From: Chitinophaga flava
GTDB lineage: Bacteria; Bacteroidota; Bacteroidia; Chitinophagales; Chitinophagaceae
Direction: 5' to 3'
DNA: 64,000 nt
Assembly (NCBI RefSeq): GCF_003308995.1
Contig: NZ_QFFJ01000002.1
Location: 930,001-994,000, forward strand
Shown here: in pieces, positions 7,845 through 17,887 of the stretch
Layout: every line of letters starts with the position of its first letter
Numbering within the stretch: position 1 is the first letter of the stretch
Notes under the pieces: model-generated
Database searches by the model: none
What the model saw: the letters and a program-made list of their open reading frames with translations, nothing else
Told to the model about the DNA's origin: nothing
Position numbers and translations under genes: made by a program

Positions 7845-10571
7845 ATGCAACAACGTACAGCTTCTCTCAGCAAACTGGAAAAGGATGGAAAACAGATATC
7901 ACGTTTACCTTTTTCCATCAGAATCTTACTGGAAAATGTATTGCGCAACCACGACAACTTTGCGATCACTGACGAACATGTGGACACGCTGGTTAACTGG
8001 CAGCCTAAGCCTGCCGATAAGGAAATACCTTTTAAGCCTGCCCGTGTACTGATGCAGGACTTTACCGGTGTGGCCGCCGTGGTGGACATTGCTTCCATCC
8101 GCGCCGAGGTGATCAGAAAAGGAAAAGACGGCGCCCGTATCAACCCGGCCATCCCTGTGGATCTGGTGGTGGACCACTCGGTGCAGGTTGATTTTTTTGC
8201 CACAGACTATGCCTACACCAAAAATGTGGCCTATGAATATGAGCGTAACAAAGAACGTTACCAGCTCCTGAAATGGGCGCAGCAGGCTTTTGATAATTTT
8301 ACGGTCGTGCCGCCAGGTATGGGCATCTGCCACCAGGTTAACCTGGAATACCTCGCACAGGGCGTTATCTCCCGCGATGGCTGGCTGTTTCCGGACACAC
8401 TGGTAGGTACTGACTCGCACACGCCGATGGTCAATGGTATTGGTGTGCTGGGTTGGGGTGTAGGTGGTATAGAAGCAGAAGCCGCTATCCTCGGACAACC
8501 TATTTATTTCTCCTGCCCGGAAGTGATAGGCCTCAAGCTCAGCGGCCAGCTGATGGAAGGTGTAACGGCAACGGATATGGTGCTGGCCATCACCCAGCTG
8601 TTGCGTAAATACGGTGTGGTAGACAAATTTGTGGAAGTATTCGGCGACGGCCTCGATCATCTTTCTGTGCCTGACCGTGCCACCATCTCCAATATGTCCC
8701 CTGAATTTGGTTGTACTGTCACTTATTTCCCTATCGATGCACAAACCCTTCAGTATATGCGGCGTACCAACCGCTCAGAAGAGCTGGTAGCCCAGGTGGA
8801 GAACTATTGCAAGGAAAACATGTTATGGCGTCATGGTAATGAAAGTATCAGCTATTCTGATATAATAGAACTGGACCTCTCTAAGGTGCAGTCTGCCGTG
8901 GCAGGCCCCAAACGCCCGCAGGACCGCATACTGGTGAAAGACCTGCATGCTGAGTTTCAGACACTGCTCAAGAAGGAATTTAAAAGGATGTACACGCCGG
9001 AAGGCAAACGCCGCGATACAGCCTGGTTGTACGAAGGAGGCTCCGGCACATCGTTTACCTACGAGATACAGAAACATGCGGAAGATGTGGCAGTGGAAGT
9101 GGACTACCTGAAATCGGTGCGCATCAAACTAAAAAATGAAGAATATGTGCTGAGCGATGGTGCTATTACTATTGCTGCGATCACTAGCTGTACCAATACT
9201 TCCAACCCCAGCGTGATGATAGGTGCGGGCCTGGTGGCTAAAAAAGCGATCAGCCGTGGCCTGTATGTGAAGCCCTGGGTGAAAACCAGTCTGGCGCCGG
9301 GTTCCAGGGTGGTAACGGAATACCTGCAACGTTCGGGGCTGCTGACCGAACTGGAAGCATTGCGTTTTCATGTGGTGGGTTATGGCTGTACTTCGTGTAT
9401 TGGTAACAGTGGTCCGCTGCCGCCAGCTATCGCGGAAGCGGTGGATAAAGGCAGTCTGATTGTGGCTTCGGTGTTGTCGGGCAACCGCAACTTTGAAGCG
9501 CGCGTGCATCCGCAGGTGAAGATGAACTTTCTGGCATCGCCGCTGCTGGTAGTAGCTTATGCTATCACCGGCCGCGTAGACGTAGATCTGTTCAACGACC
9601 CGCTGGGTTATGATCCCAACGGAGAGCCGGTATATCTGCGTGACATCTGGCCCACACAGGATGAAATCAATGAAGCAATGGCCGCAGCTGTTAAACAGGA
9701 AGATTTCCGCGATACCTATGCGGTGATCTTTGATGGTGATGATCAGTGGAAAGGGCTGATAGCGCCTACCGGCAAGGATTATCACTGGAGTAATGATTCT
9801 ACCTATATCAAGGAAGCACCCTTTTTCTATGATCTTCCGGATACACCTCCGGCAGTAGAAGATGTCCGGAATGCCCGTGTATTGCTGATGCTGGGTGATT
9901 CCGTGACAACAGACCATATCTCACCGGCGGGCTCTTTTAAAGCAGATACTCCTGCCGGCAAATACCTGCTGGACAGAGGCATTGATCCGAAGATGTTTAA
10001 CTCTTACGGTTCCCGCAGAGGCAATCATGAGGTGATGATACGGGGTACTTTTGCCAATGTGCGCATCAAAAATGCATTGTCTCCGAAGGAAGGTGGTTTT
10101 ACTACGCTGATGCCGCAGGGTATGGTATTACCAATTTACGATGCAGCCACGCAATATGCCGCTACTAAAACACCTTTGATTGTACTGGCAGGAAAAGAGT
10201 ATGGCAGCGGTTCTTCCCGTGACTGGGCCGCCAAGGGTACCAATCTGCTGGGTGTAAAAGCGGTGATCGCGGAAAGTTATGAGCGGATTCACCGCAGCAA
10301 CCTCGTTGGTATGGGTGTATTGCCACTGGAATATGTAAACGGAGATACAGCTTCCTCTTTAGGGTTGTATGGTACAGAAACATATACCATTACAGGTATT
10401 GCAGAAGATCTGACACCAGGCAAGATGGTAACGGTAACGGCTACCCCGGCCAGTGGGCCTGAAATTGTGTTCCAGGTTAAATGCCGCCTGAATTCAGCTA
10501 TCGAAATAGAATACTATAAAAACGGTGGTATCCTGCAATATGTGCTGAGAGCATTCCTGAAAAAAGCATAA
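7845..10571 (+). CDS. acnA: Aconitate hydratase A
   Basis: A 908-residue aconitase that interconverts citrate and isocitrate in the TCA cycle with a 4Fe-4S cluster. The cluster cysteines are C449 (SCTNTSNPSVM), C515 and C518 (YGCTSCIGNSGPL), with the same spacing as E. coli AcnA (435, 501, 504). The swivel domain carries GKEYGSGSSRDWAAKGT. An in-frame TAG at 7839-7841 fixes the start close to 7845. The protein enters directly at SLSKLEKDGKQISRLPFSIR, so the short leader seen before this segment in other AcnA proteins is nearly absent. A strong terminator follows. Confidence 0.96.
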   Translation: MQQRTASLSKLEKDGKQISRLPFSIRILLENVLRNHDNFAITDEHVDTLVNWQPKPADKEIPFKPARVLMQDFTGVAAVVDIASIRAEVIRKGKDGARINPAIPVDLVVDHSVQVDFFATDYAYTKNVAYEYERNKERYQLLKWAQQAFDNFTVVPPGMGICHQVNLEYLAQGVISRDGWLFPDTLVGTDSHTPMVNGIGVLGWGVGGIEAEAAILGQPIYFSCPEVIGLKLSGQLMEGVTATDMVLAITQLLRKYGVVDKFVEVFGDGLDHLSVPDRATISNMSPEFGCTVTYFPIDAQTLQYMRRTNRSEELVAQVENYCKENMLWRHGNESISYSDIIELDLSKVQSAVAGPKRPQDRILVKDLHAEFQTLLKKEFKRMYTPEGKRRDTAWLYEGGSGTSFTYEIQKHAEDVAVEVDYLKSVRIKLKNEEYVLSDGAITIAAITSCTNTSNPSVMIGAGLVAKKAISRGLYVKPWVKTSLAPGSRVVTEYLQRSGLLTELEALRFHVVGYGCTSCIGNSGPLPPAIAEAVDKGSLIVASVLSGNRNFEARVHPQVKMNFLASPLLVVAYAITGRVDVDLFNDPLGYDPNGEPVYLRDIWPTQDEINEAMAAAVKQEDFRDTYAVIFDGDDQWKGLIAPTGKDYHWSNDSTYIKEAPFFYDLPDTPPAVEDVRNARVLLMLGDSVTTDHISPAGSFKADTPAGKYLLDRGIDPKMFNSYGSRRGNHEVMIRGTFANVRIKNALSPKEGGFTTLMPQGMVLPIYDAATQYAATKTPLIVLAGKEYGSGSSRDWAAKGTNLLGVKAVIAESYERIHRSNLVGMGVLPLEYVNGDTASSLGLYGTETYTITGIAEDLTPGKMVTVTATPASGPEIVFQVKCRLNSAIEIEYYKNGGILQYVLRAFLKKA

Positions 10572-10589
10572 AACTGCTCATATCGTTGA

Positions 10590-10629
10590 AGGCTGACTAT
10601 TACAGATGGTAATAGTCAGCCTTTTTCTT
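10590..10629 (+). terminator. Rho-independent terminator of acnA
   Basis: AGGCTGACTATTAC (10590-10603) pairs perfectly with GTAATAGTCAGCCT (10609-10622) around a 5-nt loop, and a T-rich run follows. It sits 19 bp after the acnA stop, before the convergent antiporter gene. No T-run exists on the other strand, so it is one-directional. Confidence 0.9.
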
Positions 10630-10640
10630 TTATACGAATA

Positions 10641-12878
10641 CTAGGGTCTGTTAAATGCAGCGATCTTTTTGCGATCACCTACCAGCCATACCACATCTTC
10701 CCATTCAAAAGGCATATCAGAAGGGGGATTGAGGATACGGTTGCTGCCGCGTGCGATGCCTACTACAAGGGCACTGGTTTTTTCACGGATACCGGAGCTG
10801 CGGATGGTTTGTCCTTTCAGGCCATTGTGTTCGTCTACCACGATGCTGGTAAGACCTACATTATCGTTGGCCACATCATCACTTCTTTCCACATTGAGGG
10901 TATTGACTACCCGGTTAAACTCTTCCAGCTGTGCTTCTGTGCCGATGGCGGTGATGATATCGTGTGGGAATAGTTTTTCATCACGGGTAGGGGCATAGAT
11001 GGTGACATTGCCTCTTTTGATAGCGCCTACATTGATGCCGTATTTTTCCCGCAGCTGCAGATCCGCCAGGGGCGTGTCTATCAGGGTAGACCATGGATTG
11101 ATTTCCAGTTCGGATACCTGCGCATCCCAGGGAAGCAGATCGGCAGCCTGAGCTTTTTTAGCCGCGGCCACAGCCTCTTCACGGGCATTCAGGTTAGACA
11201 GAAAGCGATGTTCGATACGGCCGTAATATTTCTGCAGCTGTTGCCTTAATGCCAGTAATACCACCAGCATCACCAGCGATGTGCCCAGCAATGCGGGCCA
11301 GAAAGGGAAGAACTGTCTCAGCAGGAAACCGACCAGCAATACAGCGATCACGTTACGGATCACTTCCACCACTACCAGCGGGCCCCGGTTGTATTTGGAG
11401 TCGAGCCAGAGCGCTTTATAGGCGATGCTCTGCACCTTTTTGATGGTAAGTGCTGAAATAAAAGGCCCCATCATAGCAATGGCAATGACTACCGCTATCA
11501 GTTTGGCCAGCAGCTGGTTGTTCACATATTTGGCAACGAATGGCCATACATAGTAGGTATTCAACAGGATGATGGCGATGAGGATCACACTGTTGAGGAT
11601 AATAACTTTCAGATAAGCATTGAGTACCGCACGCCAGTCACTTTCACCCTGCAGGGTTTGAGAACTGGCAGAGTAGCGGTTGATCGCTGTCAGCCATTTT
11701 CCCGGGATGATCTTTTCCAGCCAGTTGTACAGCGGTGTGGAAAACTTGATCATGTAAGGCGTGGTGAAGGTAGTGACAGCAGAAACACCTACAGCTACGG
11801 GGAACAGGAACTCGCTGGTAACGCCCAGCGTTACGCCCAGTGTGGCAATGATAAAGGCAAATTCGCCTACCTGTGCCATACTCATGCCCACCTGCACGGA
11901 TTCTTTGAGTGGGCGGCCGGATACCAACGCACCGAAGGTCGTGCTGAAGAATTTACCGAAGATAGTCAGCAGCGTGATCCATAATACGGGCCAGCGGTAT
12001 TCCACGATCATCTCCGGATTGATGAGCATACCTACAGACACAAAGAAGATAGCGCCAAAAAGGTCCTTTACAGGCTGAATAAGGTGCTCTACTTTTTCGG
12101 AGGAGGTAGTCTCCGCAATGATGGAACCCATGATAAATGCGCCCAGCTCTGCTGAAAATCCTACCTGTGTGGCCAGGATCACCATACCCAGGCAAAGGGC
12201 AATACTTAAAATGAGCAGTGTTTCACTGTTCATATATTTCTCCATCTTCTTCAAAAAGGTAGGCAGCAGGAAAATGCCTGCGAGGAACCATACCGCCAGG
12301 AAGAACATTAGTTTGGCGATGGTAAACAACATCTGAGTGCCTTCAAACTGTTTACTGACGGCCATTGTGGAAAGCAGCACCATCAGCAGGATTACCACAA
12401 TATCTTCTATCACCAGTACCCCGAAAACAATTTTGGTAAAGGGTTTTTGTTTGATACCCAGTTCTTCAAAAGCCCTGATAATAATGGTGGTGGACGAACT
12501 GGCCAGCAAACCACCCAGGAACAGGCTGTCCATCGTACTCCAGCCCATCAGCTGCCCGGTGAAATAACCGGCCACTGTGATACAGGCAATTTCCACAAAG
12601 GCAGTAATAGCGGCCGTGCCTCCTACACGCATCAGCTTTTTAAAACTGAATTCCAGTCCCAGTGAGAACAACAGGAAGATCACACCGATCTCAGACCATA
12701 TTTTAACACTCTCCCCGTCACTGATGGAGGGGAAAAGATGGAAGTTAGGCCCCACCAGAAAGCCGGCGATGATGTAACCTAATACCATAGGCTGCTTCAG
12801 TCGCCTGAATAATAAAGTAATAATACCCGCCGCTCCTAAGATCAATGCCAGGTCAATAATCAATTTCGGTAGATGCAT
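10641..12878 (-). CDS. Kef-type CPA2 cation:proton antiporter with two TrkA-C domains
   Basis: A 745-residue inner-membrane protein. Residues 1-400 form the Na+/H+ exchanger fold (QPMVLGYIIAGFLVGP, SEIGVIFLLFSLGLEFSF, AELGAFIMGSIIAET, SMAQVGEFAFIIATLG). Further helices lie at about 425-550. Two RCK_C/TrkA-C units follow, at about 600-675 (LADLQLREKYGINVGAIKRG) and 680-745 (KGQTIRSSGIREKTSALVVG). The nucleotide-binding TrkA-N domain of KefB/KefC is missing. It likely exchanges K+ or Na+ for protons under ligand control. It is convergent with acnA and has no obvious partner. Confidence 0.9.
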   Translation of the reverse strand: MHLPKLIIDLALILGAAGIITLLFRRLKQPMVLGYIIAGFLVGPNFHLFPSISDGESVKIWSEIGVIFLLFSLGLEFSFKKLMRVGGTAAITAFVEIACITVAGYFTGQLMGWSTMDSLFLGGLLASSSTTIIIRAFEELGIKQKPFTKIVFGVLVIEDIVVILLMVLLSTMAVSKQFEGTQMLFTIAKLMFFLAVWFLAGIFLLPTFLKKMEKYMNSETLLILSIALCLGMVILATQVGFSAELGAFIMGSIIAETTSSEKVEHLIQPVKDLFGAIFFVSVGMLINPEMIVEYRWPVLWITLLTIFGKFFSTTFGALVSGRPLKESVQVGMSMAQVGEFAFIIATLGVTLGVTSEFLFPVAVGVSAVTTFTTPYMIKFSTPLYNWLEKIIPGKWLTAINRYSASSQTLQGESDWRAVLNAYLKVIILNSVILIAIILLNTYYVWPFVAKYVNNQLLAKLIAVVIAIAMMGPFISALTIKKVQSIAYKALWLDSKYNRGPLVVVEVIRNVIAVLLVGFLLRQFFPFWPALLGTSLVMLVVLLALRQQLQKYYGRIEHRFLSNLNAREEAVAAAKKAQAADLLPWDAQVSELEINPWSTLIDTPLADLQLREKYGINVGAIKRGNVTIYAPTRDEKLFPHDIITAIGTEAQLEEFNRVVNTLNVERSDDVANDNVGLTSIVVDEHNGLKGQTIRSSGIREKTSALVVGIARGSNRILNPPSDMPFEWEDVVWLVGDRKKIAAFNRP

Positions 12879-13160
12879 ACAGTAAAAATCGATTTATAGA
12901 TTTGCGAAATGTACAGTTATGCCCAACGTGTAAACGCCCGGACATATGTGTTAAAGCCAGTTTCCTTGAATCGCTGAACGTCGCTAATATATTATTTTTT
13001 CAGGGTGTTGGCAAGAGAAATATTGAGAAATTTCGTCATCATAGGTGTCTGGTTTTAAAATTCGTATATACGACATCGTTAGAAATGACTGAAGTGGCCT
13101 ACTGTGGCCACAGTGCAGCTATATAGGCTATATTCGGAGTATACCAACACATACCAGACC
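12879..13160. other. Intergenic region with a 14-bp perfect palindrome
   Basis: The 282 bp hold no convincing gene; a 74-codon ORF at 12902-13126 looks like noise. ACTGTGGCCACAGT at 13101-13114 is a perfect 14-bp palindrome 46 bp before the methyltransferase start and could be an operator. Nothing else was recognised. Confidence 0.4.
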
Positions 13161-13904
13161 ATGAGCCAGTATGATCATATTGCCAACTCCTACAGGGCTA
13201 TTGCCGAGTCCATTCCCTACCGTGGCCCTGAATGGTATTCCCTGTATACAAGACTGGGCAGCCTGAGCGGAAAATCGGTACTGGACCTGGGTTGTGGCGA
13301 TGGTATGAGCAGCCGCCGGCTTAAAAGCTGGGGCGCTGCGCGGGTAGTGGGGGTGGATGTTTCGGAAGAAATGATCCGGTTGGCACGCCTCACCGAACAG
13401 GAGCAGCACGATGGAGTAGAATATGTACTCGCAGATGTAGCCACCATGGGCCGTATCGGCACCTTCGATGTGGTAACCGCTTCTTACCTGCTGCATTATG
13501 CAACCAGCCGTACACAACTGGAACAAATAGCCCGGTCTGTTTATGAGAACCTCCGGCCAGGGCAAAGTTTTATCACCAGCAATTTAAATCCGCAGGAACC
13601 AGCTGTGCCTTCCCTGTTTCTGCCGGAACATAAACTGCATTTTAAGTTGATATCCGGACTATTGGTGGAAGGGGCCACTATTCGTTGTACCCTCCTCAGC
13701 GAGGGCCAGGAGGTCAGCTTTGATACCTACTGGTATAGCTGGAAAACCTACCAGGAAGTTTTTCGTGCCGCTGGTTTTGCATCCTGTGAACTGGAGCCCT
13801 ACATCATTTCAGCCGAAGAAGAAAAAAAATATCCGCCGGGGTTCTGGGATGTTTACCGTGCCCGGCCCTGGGTGATACAACTGGTCTGCAGAAAAAACGG
13901 ATAA
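13161..13904 (+). CDS. Class I SAM-dependent methyltransferase
   Basis: A 247-residue soluble protein from the ATG at 13161; an in-frame ATG at 13104 lies inside the palindrome region and is less likely. The SAM-binding motif is SVLDLGCGDGMSSRRL, followed by VVGVDVSEEMIRLA (motif II acidic residue) and EYVLADVATMG, then FDVVTASYLLHYA. This is the Methyltransf_11/25 pattern of small-molecule methyltransferases; the substrate cannot be deduced. It appears to be a single-gene unit, convergent with the response regulator 7 bp downstream. Confidence 0.85.
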   Translation: MSQYDHIANSYRAIAESIPYRGPEWYSLYTRLGSLSGKSVLDLGCGDGMSSRRLKSWGAARVVGVDVSEEMIRLARLTEQEQHDGVEYVLADVATMGRIGTFDVVTASYLLHYATSRTQLEQIARSVYENLRPGQSFITSNLNPQEPAVPSLFLPEHKLHFKLISGLLVEGATIRCTLLSEGQEVSFDTYWYSWKTYQEVFRAAGFASCELEPYIISAEEEKKYPPGFWDVYRARPWVIQLVCRKNG

Positions 13905-13911
13905 TCTTTTA

Positions 13912-14691
13912 TTAACTATTATTTTTTGTGATATAGGCTGAAGGCAGCATCCCGAACTGCTTTTGGAAATTACGACTGAAATTATTGAGCGAGGCAAATC
14001 CTGTCATTTCTGCGGCCTCATTGACTTTATAGTAGCCACTGTCGAGCAGAACAGCTGCTTTTTTTAAGCGGGTGAGGTTGATCAGTTCATGAGGGGTGAG
14101 GTCGGAGATCACTTTTATTTTACGGTATAGCGTGGGGCGGCTCATATTCATTTTATCAGCCAGCACTTCCACGTCCAGGTTGACATCAGTGAGATGCTGA
14201 AGGATGATCTCCTGCAGCTTGTCGAGGAAAGCCTCATCGGCCTTGGAGATGGCCATACTGCGGATATGGACCGCCGGTGAACTGGCAAAGTAGTCTCTTA
14301 TTTTTTTCCGGTTGTTCAGTAGGCTGGCGATCTGTGCTTCCAGATGTGCAGGGGAGAAAGGTTTTTCGATATAGGCGTCTGCACCCAGTTCCAGGCCTTC
14401 TATTTTGGATTGCAGGGTATTACGGGCTGTCAGCAGGACCACAGGAATATGACTGAGCGCCACGTCAGACTTGATGCGGCGGCAAAGTTCGAAACCATCC
14501 ATCACCGGCATCATCACATCACTGACCACCAGTTGTATCACGGTATCCTGCAGGATACGCAGGGCAGCGGCGCCATCGGGCGCCGTAGTGATATGATACT
14601 GATCTCCCAGATCGTCGGCAATGAAGTCGAGTATCTCTTCGTTGTCATCTACCAGTAGCAGCGGTACTTTGGTTAGGGTTGTCTTTTCCAT
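13912..14691 (-). CDS. Response regulator with AraC-type HTH (second half of a split hybrid two-component system)
   Basis: A 259-residue protein. Residues 8-125 form a receiver domain with PLLLVDDNEEI (acidic pocket), VVSDVMMPVMDGFE (phospho-acceptor Asp) and ADAYIEKPFS (conserved Lys). Residues about 155-255 form an AraC HTH ending in SLNNFSRNFQKQFGMLPSAY. In most Bacteroidota these two domains form the C-terminus of a single hybrid sensor protein. Here they are a separate gene that overlaps the kinase gene by 19 nt, with the start codon inside the kinase end, so translation is probably coupled. It likely binds the direct repeats at 17888-17922 and controls the GH2-GH127 operon (inference). 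Confidence 0.92.
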   Translation of the reverse strand: MEKTTLTKVPLLLVDDNEEILDFIADDLGDQYHITTAPDGAAALRILQDTVIQLVVSDVMMPVMDGFELCRRIKSDVALSHIPVVLLTARNTLQSKIEGLELGADAYIEKPFSPAHLEAQIASLLNNRKKIRDYFASSPAVHIRSMAISKADEAFLDKLQEIILQHLTDVNLDVEVLADKMNMSRPTLYRKIKVISDLTPHELINLTRLKKAAVLLDSGYYKVNEAAEMTGFASLNNFSRNFQKQFGMLPSAYITKNNS

Positions 14692-17600
14692 TTGCTGAGA
14701 TTAAATTCTATTTCCTGATGTACTGGCAGGGTCAGTACAAATACATTATGTCCTGCATCGGTGTATTGCAGTTCCAGTGTGCCCTGGTGCAGCAGGGCGA
14801 GCGACCGCGCAATAGACAGTCCCAGGCCGGTGCCCGGCTGATTGGCTGTTGCTTTGCCCCTGAAAAAAGGTTCAAAGATCTTTTCTTTCATCTCCGGAGG
14901 AACAGGAATTCCATCATTACTAATCCTGATGATGAATGTTTCGGCGGTATCTGCTGCAGACAGCAAATCGATGTGTACCGCCTCTGCTGCGTATTTGAGA
15001 GCATTGCTGACAAGATTGCTCAGTATCTTGTTAAACGCTTCTATATCTACATAGGCAAAAAAGGATTGCACGGGAACGGCTATATGAAAATGGATGTCCT
15101 TTTGTTCGGCTGCGGGAATAAACTGCAGATGTATCTCCTGTAATAACGCAGGGATGGCCGCTTTCACGAAATTGAGCCGGTAGCCGTTGATTTCGGTGCT
15201 ACGGAAATCGAGCAGCTGATTGGTGAGATCAAGCAGGCGATTGGTATTACGTTCCATAATCTGTAGGTTTTTTTGCACCTGCGGTACAGCGGCCGCTTGT
15301 CCGATAACCTTTTCCATAGGGCCTTTGATAAGGGTCAGTGGTGTCCGGATCTCGTGGGCGATATGGGTGAAGAATTCTATTTTAGCCTGATACAGTTCTT
15401 TTTCCTTCTCATGTTCAAACAGCTCCATCCTGCGCTGCTGCCGTTGTTTGGAACGACGGTGGAAATAAACAATGACACCGCAGATAAGACCGCATAGTGT
15501 AAGGAGATACAACGCATAGGCCGGGTAACTCGCCCAGAAGGGCGGCAGCACCCGGATAGTCAGCTGCCGGGGAGTAGTACTCCACTGTCCGTTGCTGGTA
15601 GCAGCTTTCACCAGAAAATGATAAGTGCCGGGCGCCAGTTTGGTAAAAACGGCCTTGCGATTGGTTTCCAGGTAGATCCAGTCCTGATCCAGCCCTTCCA
15701 TTTTGTAAGCGTATTGTGTCATTTCGGGAGAAGTGAAACACAGTGCGGAAAAGTCGATGCTGAAGGAAGACTGATCGTAGGCCAGTGTGATAGTGTCGGT
15801 ATAGTTGATGGCATGCAGCAGTATAGATCCTCCGGGCAGTAATGGTTTGTTGTATACCTGTATGCCGGTGATGTAAACTGGTGGCAGATAATCGCCTGTT
15901 TTTACACTGCCGGGATTAAAGCGGATCATACCTTTTACACTGCCGAAATACAGGTTGCCGCAGCTGTCTTTATAGGCGGAGTTATAGTTGAACTGATCGT
16001 TGAGTAATCCGTTAGCTTTGGTATATACTTTTATAGCGCCGGTGGTAGGAGTGAGGCGGGCAAGCCCTTTGGAAGTGGTAATCCACAGGTGGTGTTCATC
16101 ATCTTCCAGAAGATTGTAAGTCATGTTGCTCAGCAGGCCGTTGCGGGTGGTATAGCGGGTAAAGTGGCCGGAGGTTTTGTTCAACCTGCAAAGGCCGGCT
16201 TCAGTGGTAAACCAGAGCTGGCGTTGGCTGTCTTCGAGTATATGGTCTACGCGGTTGTGAGCGAGACTGCTGGTATCCGTAGCATTAAACTGATAACTGC
16301 CTGTACGGCCAGTACGGGGATGAAAATAATACGCGCCATTGCGTACCGTGCCCGCCCAGAGCATGCCTTCGCTGTCTTCATACACACAGGTGTAGAAAAG
16401 ATTTTCTGGTACAGCTGTTATCGGAGCAAAGCCATTTTGTGCACGATCATAACGGTAAAGTCCCCTCGAAGTACAGAGCAACACCTCTCCCTGCCTGGTT
16501 TGCATAATGCTGTAGATAAAATTGCTGTGCAGGTCCAGCGGGCCATTGCCGGCGGCGTAGTGTCGCAGGAATTTACCGGTGCGAACATTCATCAGGTCCA
16601 GTCCATGTTCGAAGGTGCCGATCCAGAGGGTGTCGCCGGTGACGAGCAGTCCGTGCAGGTTGTTATGCGACAACCCACCACCACCTGGTATTGGCTGAAT
16701 GTGGGTGATATTGCCACTGCGGACATCCATTTTATTGAGACCTCCATCTTCTGTACCTATCCATAGTTGCCCATATCTGTCTGGGCATATCTCCCTCACT
16801 GCATTACCACCCAGAGAGTTTTCACCGGTACGGGGGAAAAATTTTTCAAAGGCGGTATAAGACTCTGTAAAATAGTTGACACCACCAAAGTAAGTACCCG
16901 CCCAGATACCGCCTTCACGGTCGCGGTAAAGCGTGTATACGGCGTTGTCTGAGAGGGAGTAGGGGTCGTTGTATTTTTTCCGGAGGTTGATATATTTTCC
17001 GTTGGATGGATGATAGATGTAGATACCGCTTTCGGTGGCCACCCAGTATTCATCGGCGCTGCGGCGAAGGAAATCACGTACATACGTGCCCGTGAGTATG
17101 TCCTGATAGGTATGGGTACGGGTGTTAAAGAGTTTAACACCCTGGCTGGTGGTACCCACCAGTATGGTATCGGCGCCGGTAGCGGTGATGGTAGTGATCC
17201 AGGTGGAGGTAGGTACCGGAGAATGGTCGAACAGGGAAAAGGAAATAAACCGATCGGTTTGATGATCGTATTGAGCGATCTGCCCTTGTGGAGTGGTGAT
17301 CCATATGCGGCCATCAGCGGCCCTGCACAGGGAATTGGCCGAAGGGTAGTGAGATGGAGCTTCCAGCCCCCCGGTACGCGGATGGTAACGGTATAATTTC
17401 AGATCGTCGATGATCCAGATGTTGCCGTCCAGGTCTTTGTCTATCGCTATGATAATACCCTGTTGCAGGGGAAGCATCCGGAACTGCTCCGTAGCCGGAT
17501 GATAAACATATAAGCCTTTATCGGTGCCTGCATACAGCAAACCATCATCATCTTCCCATATCACCGATATATAGTTGCTGCCGATACTACCCGGTTGTTG

Positions 17601-17819
17601 CGGATCGTGGCGGAATACCCGGAAAGTATATCCGTCAAACCTGTTGAGACCATCTTTGGTGCCAAACCACATAAAACCCTGCCTGTCCTGCCAGGAACAG
17701 ATCACCGCATTGTTGGAAAGCCCGTTCTCCACCTGATAGTGGATGAAATTAACAGACTGACCAGATACATATAAGCCGGCAAATAACAGTAATAATAAGG
17801 CGATATAACGTGGCCGCAA
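14673..17819 (-). CDS. Propeller-domain sensor histidine kinase lacking a receiver domain
   Basis: A 1048-residue membrane kinase. A signal-like N-terminus (MRPRYIALLLLLFAGLYVSG) is followed by many two-component regulator propeller repeats, such as GFMWFGTKDGLNRFDG and GQLWIGTEDGGLNKMD, over residues about 25-660. A Y_Y_Y domain (about 690-755) and one transmembrane helix (about 765-788) come next. The DHp helix has HEIRTPL with His822. The HATPase has NKILSNLVSNALKYA and GTGLGLSIARSLA. It senses a periplasmic ligand, probably an oligosaccharide. The receiver and AraC parts of a normal HTCS are supplied by the next gene; the two together (1307 aa) match the usual size of a one-piece HTCS. 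Confidence 0.93.
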   Translation of the reverse strand: MRPRYIALLLLLFAGLYVSGQSVNFIHYQVENGLSNNAVICSWQDRQGFMWFGTKDGLNRFDGYTFRVFRHDPQQPGSIGSNYISVIWEDDDGLLYAGTDKGLYVYHPATEQFRMLPLQQGIIIAIDKDLDGNIWIIDDLKLYRYHPRTGGLEAPSHYPSANSLCRAADGRIWITTPQGQIAQYDHQTDRFISFSLFDHSPVPTSTWITTITATGADTILVGTTSQGVKLFNTRTHTYQDILTGTYVRDFLRRSADEYWVATESGIYIYHPSNGKYINLRKKYNDPYSLSDNAVYTLYRDREGGIWAGTYFGGVNYFTESYTAFEKFFPRTGENSLGGNAVREICPDRYGQLWIGTEDGGLNKMDVRSGNITHIQPIPGGGGLSHNNLHGLLVTGDTLWIGTFEHGLDLMNVRTGKFLRHYAAGNGPLDLHSNFIYSIMQTRQGEVLLCTSRGLYRYDRAQNGFAPITAVPENLFYTCVYEDSEGMLWAGTVRNGAYYFHPRTGRTGSYQFNATDTSSLAHNRVDHILEDSQRQLWFTTEAGLCRLNKTSGHFTRYTTRNGLLSNMTYNLLEDDEHHLWITTSKGLARLTPTTGAIKVYTKANGLLNDQFNYNSAYKDSCGNLYFGSVKGMIRFNPGSVKTGDYLPPVYITGIQVYNKPLLPGGSILLHAINYTDTITLAYDQSSFSIDFSALCFTSPEMTQYAYKMEGLDQDWIYLETNRKAVFTKLAPGTYHFLVKAATSNGQWSTTPRQLTIRVLPPFWASYPAYALYLLTLCGLICGVIVYFHRRSKQRQQRRMELFEHEKEKELYQAKIEFFTHIAHEIRTPLTLIKGPMEKVIGQAAAVPQVQKNLQIMERNTNRLLDLTNQLLDFRSTEINGYRLNFVKAAIPALLQEIHLQFIPAAEQKDIHFHIAVPVQSFFAYVDIEAFNKILSNLVSNALKYAAEAVHIDLLSAADTAETFIIRISNDGIPVPPEMKEKIFEPFFRGKATANQPGTGLGLSIARSLALLHQGTLELQYTDAGHNVFVLTLPVHQEIEFNLSKWKRQP

Positions 17820-17887
17820 GTACGAGGATTTTTATAAAGATAATAATCCAGTGTCCGAATTACACCCAATATGCGACGAACTGGAAT

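Noticed and set aside
12902..13126. A 74-codon ORF before the methyltransferase
   Set aside because: No family pattern, overlaps the candidate palindrome and the next gene start; composition looks like non-coding sequence.
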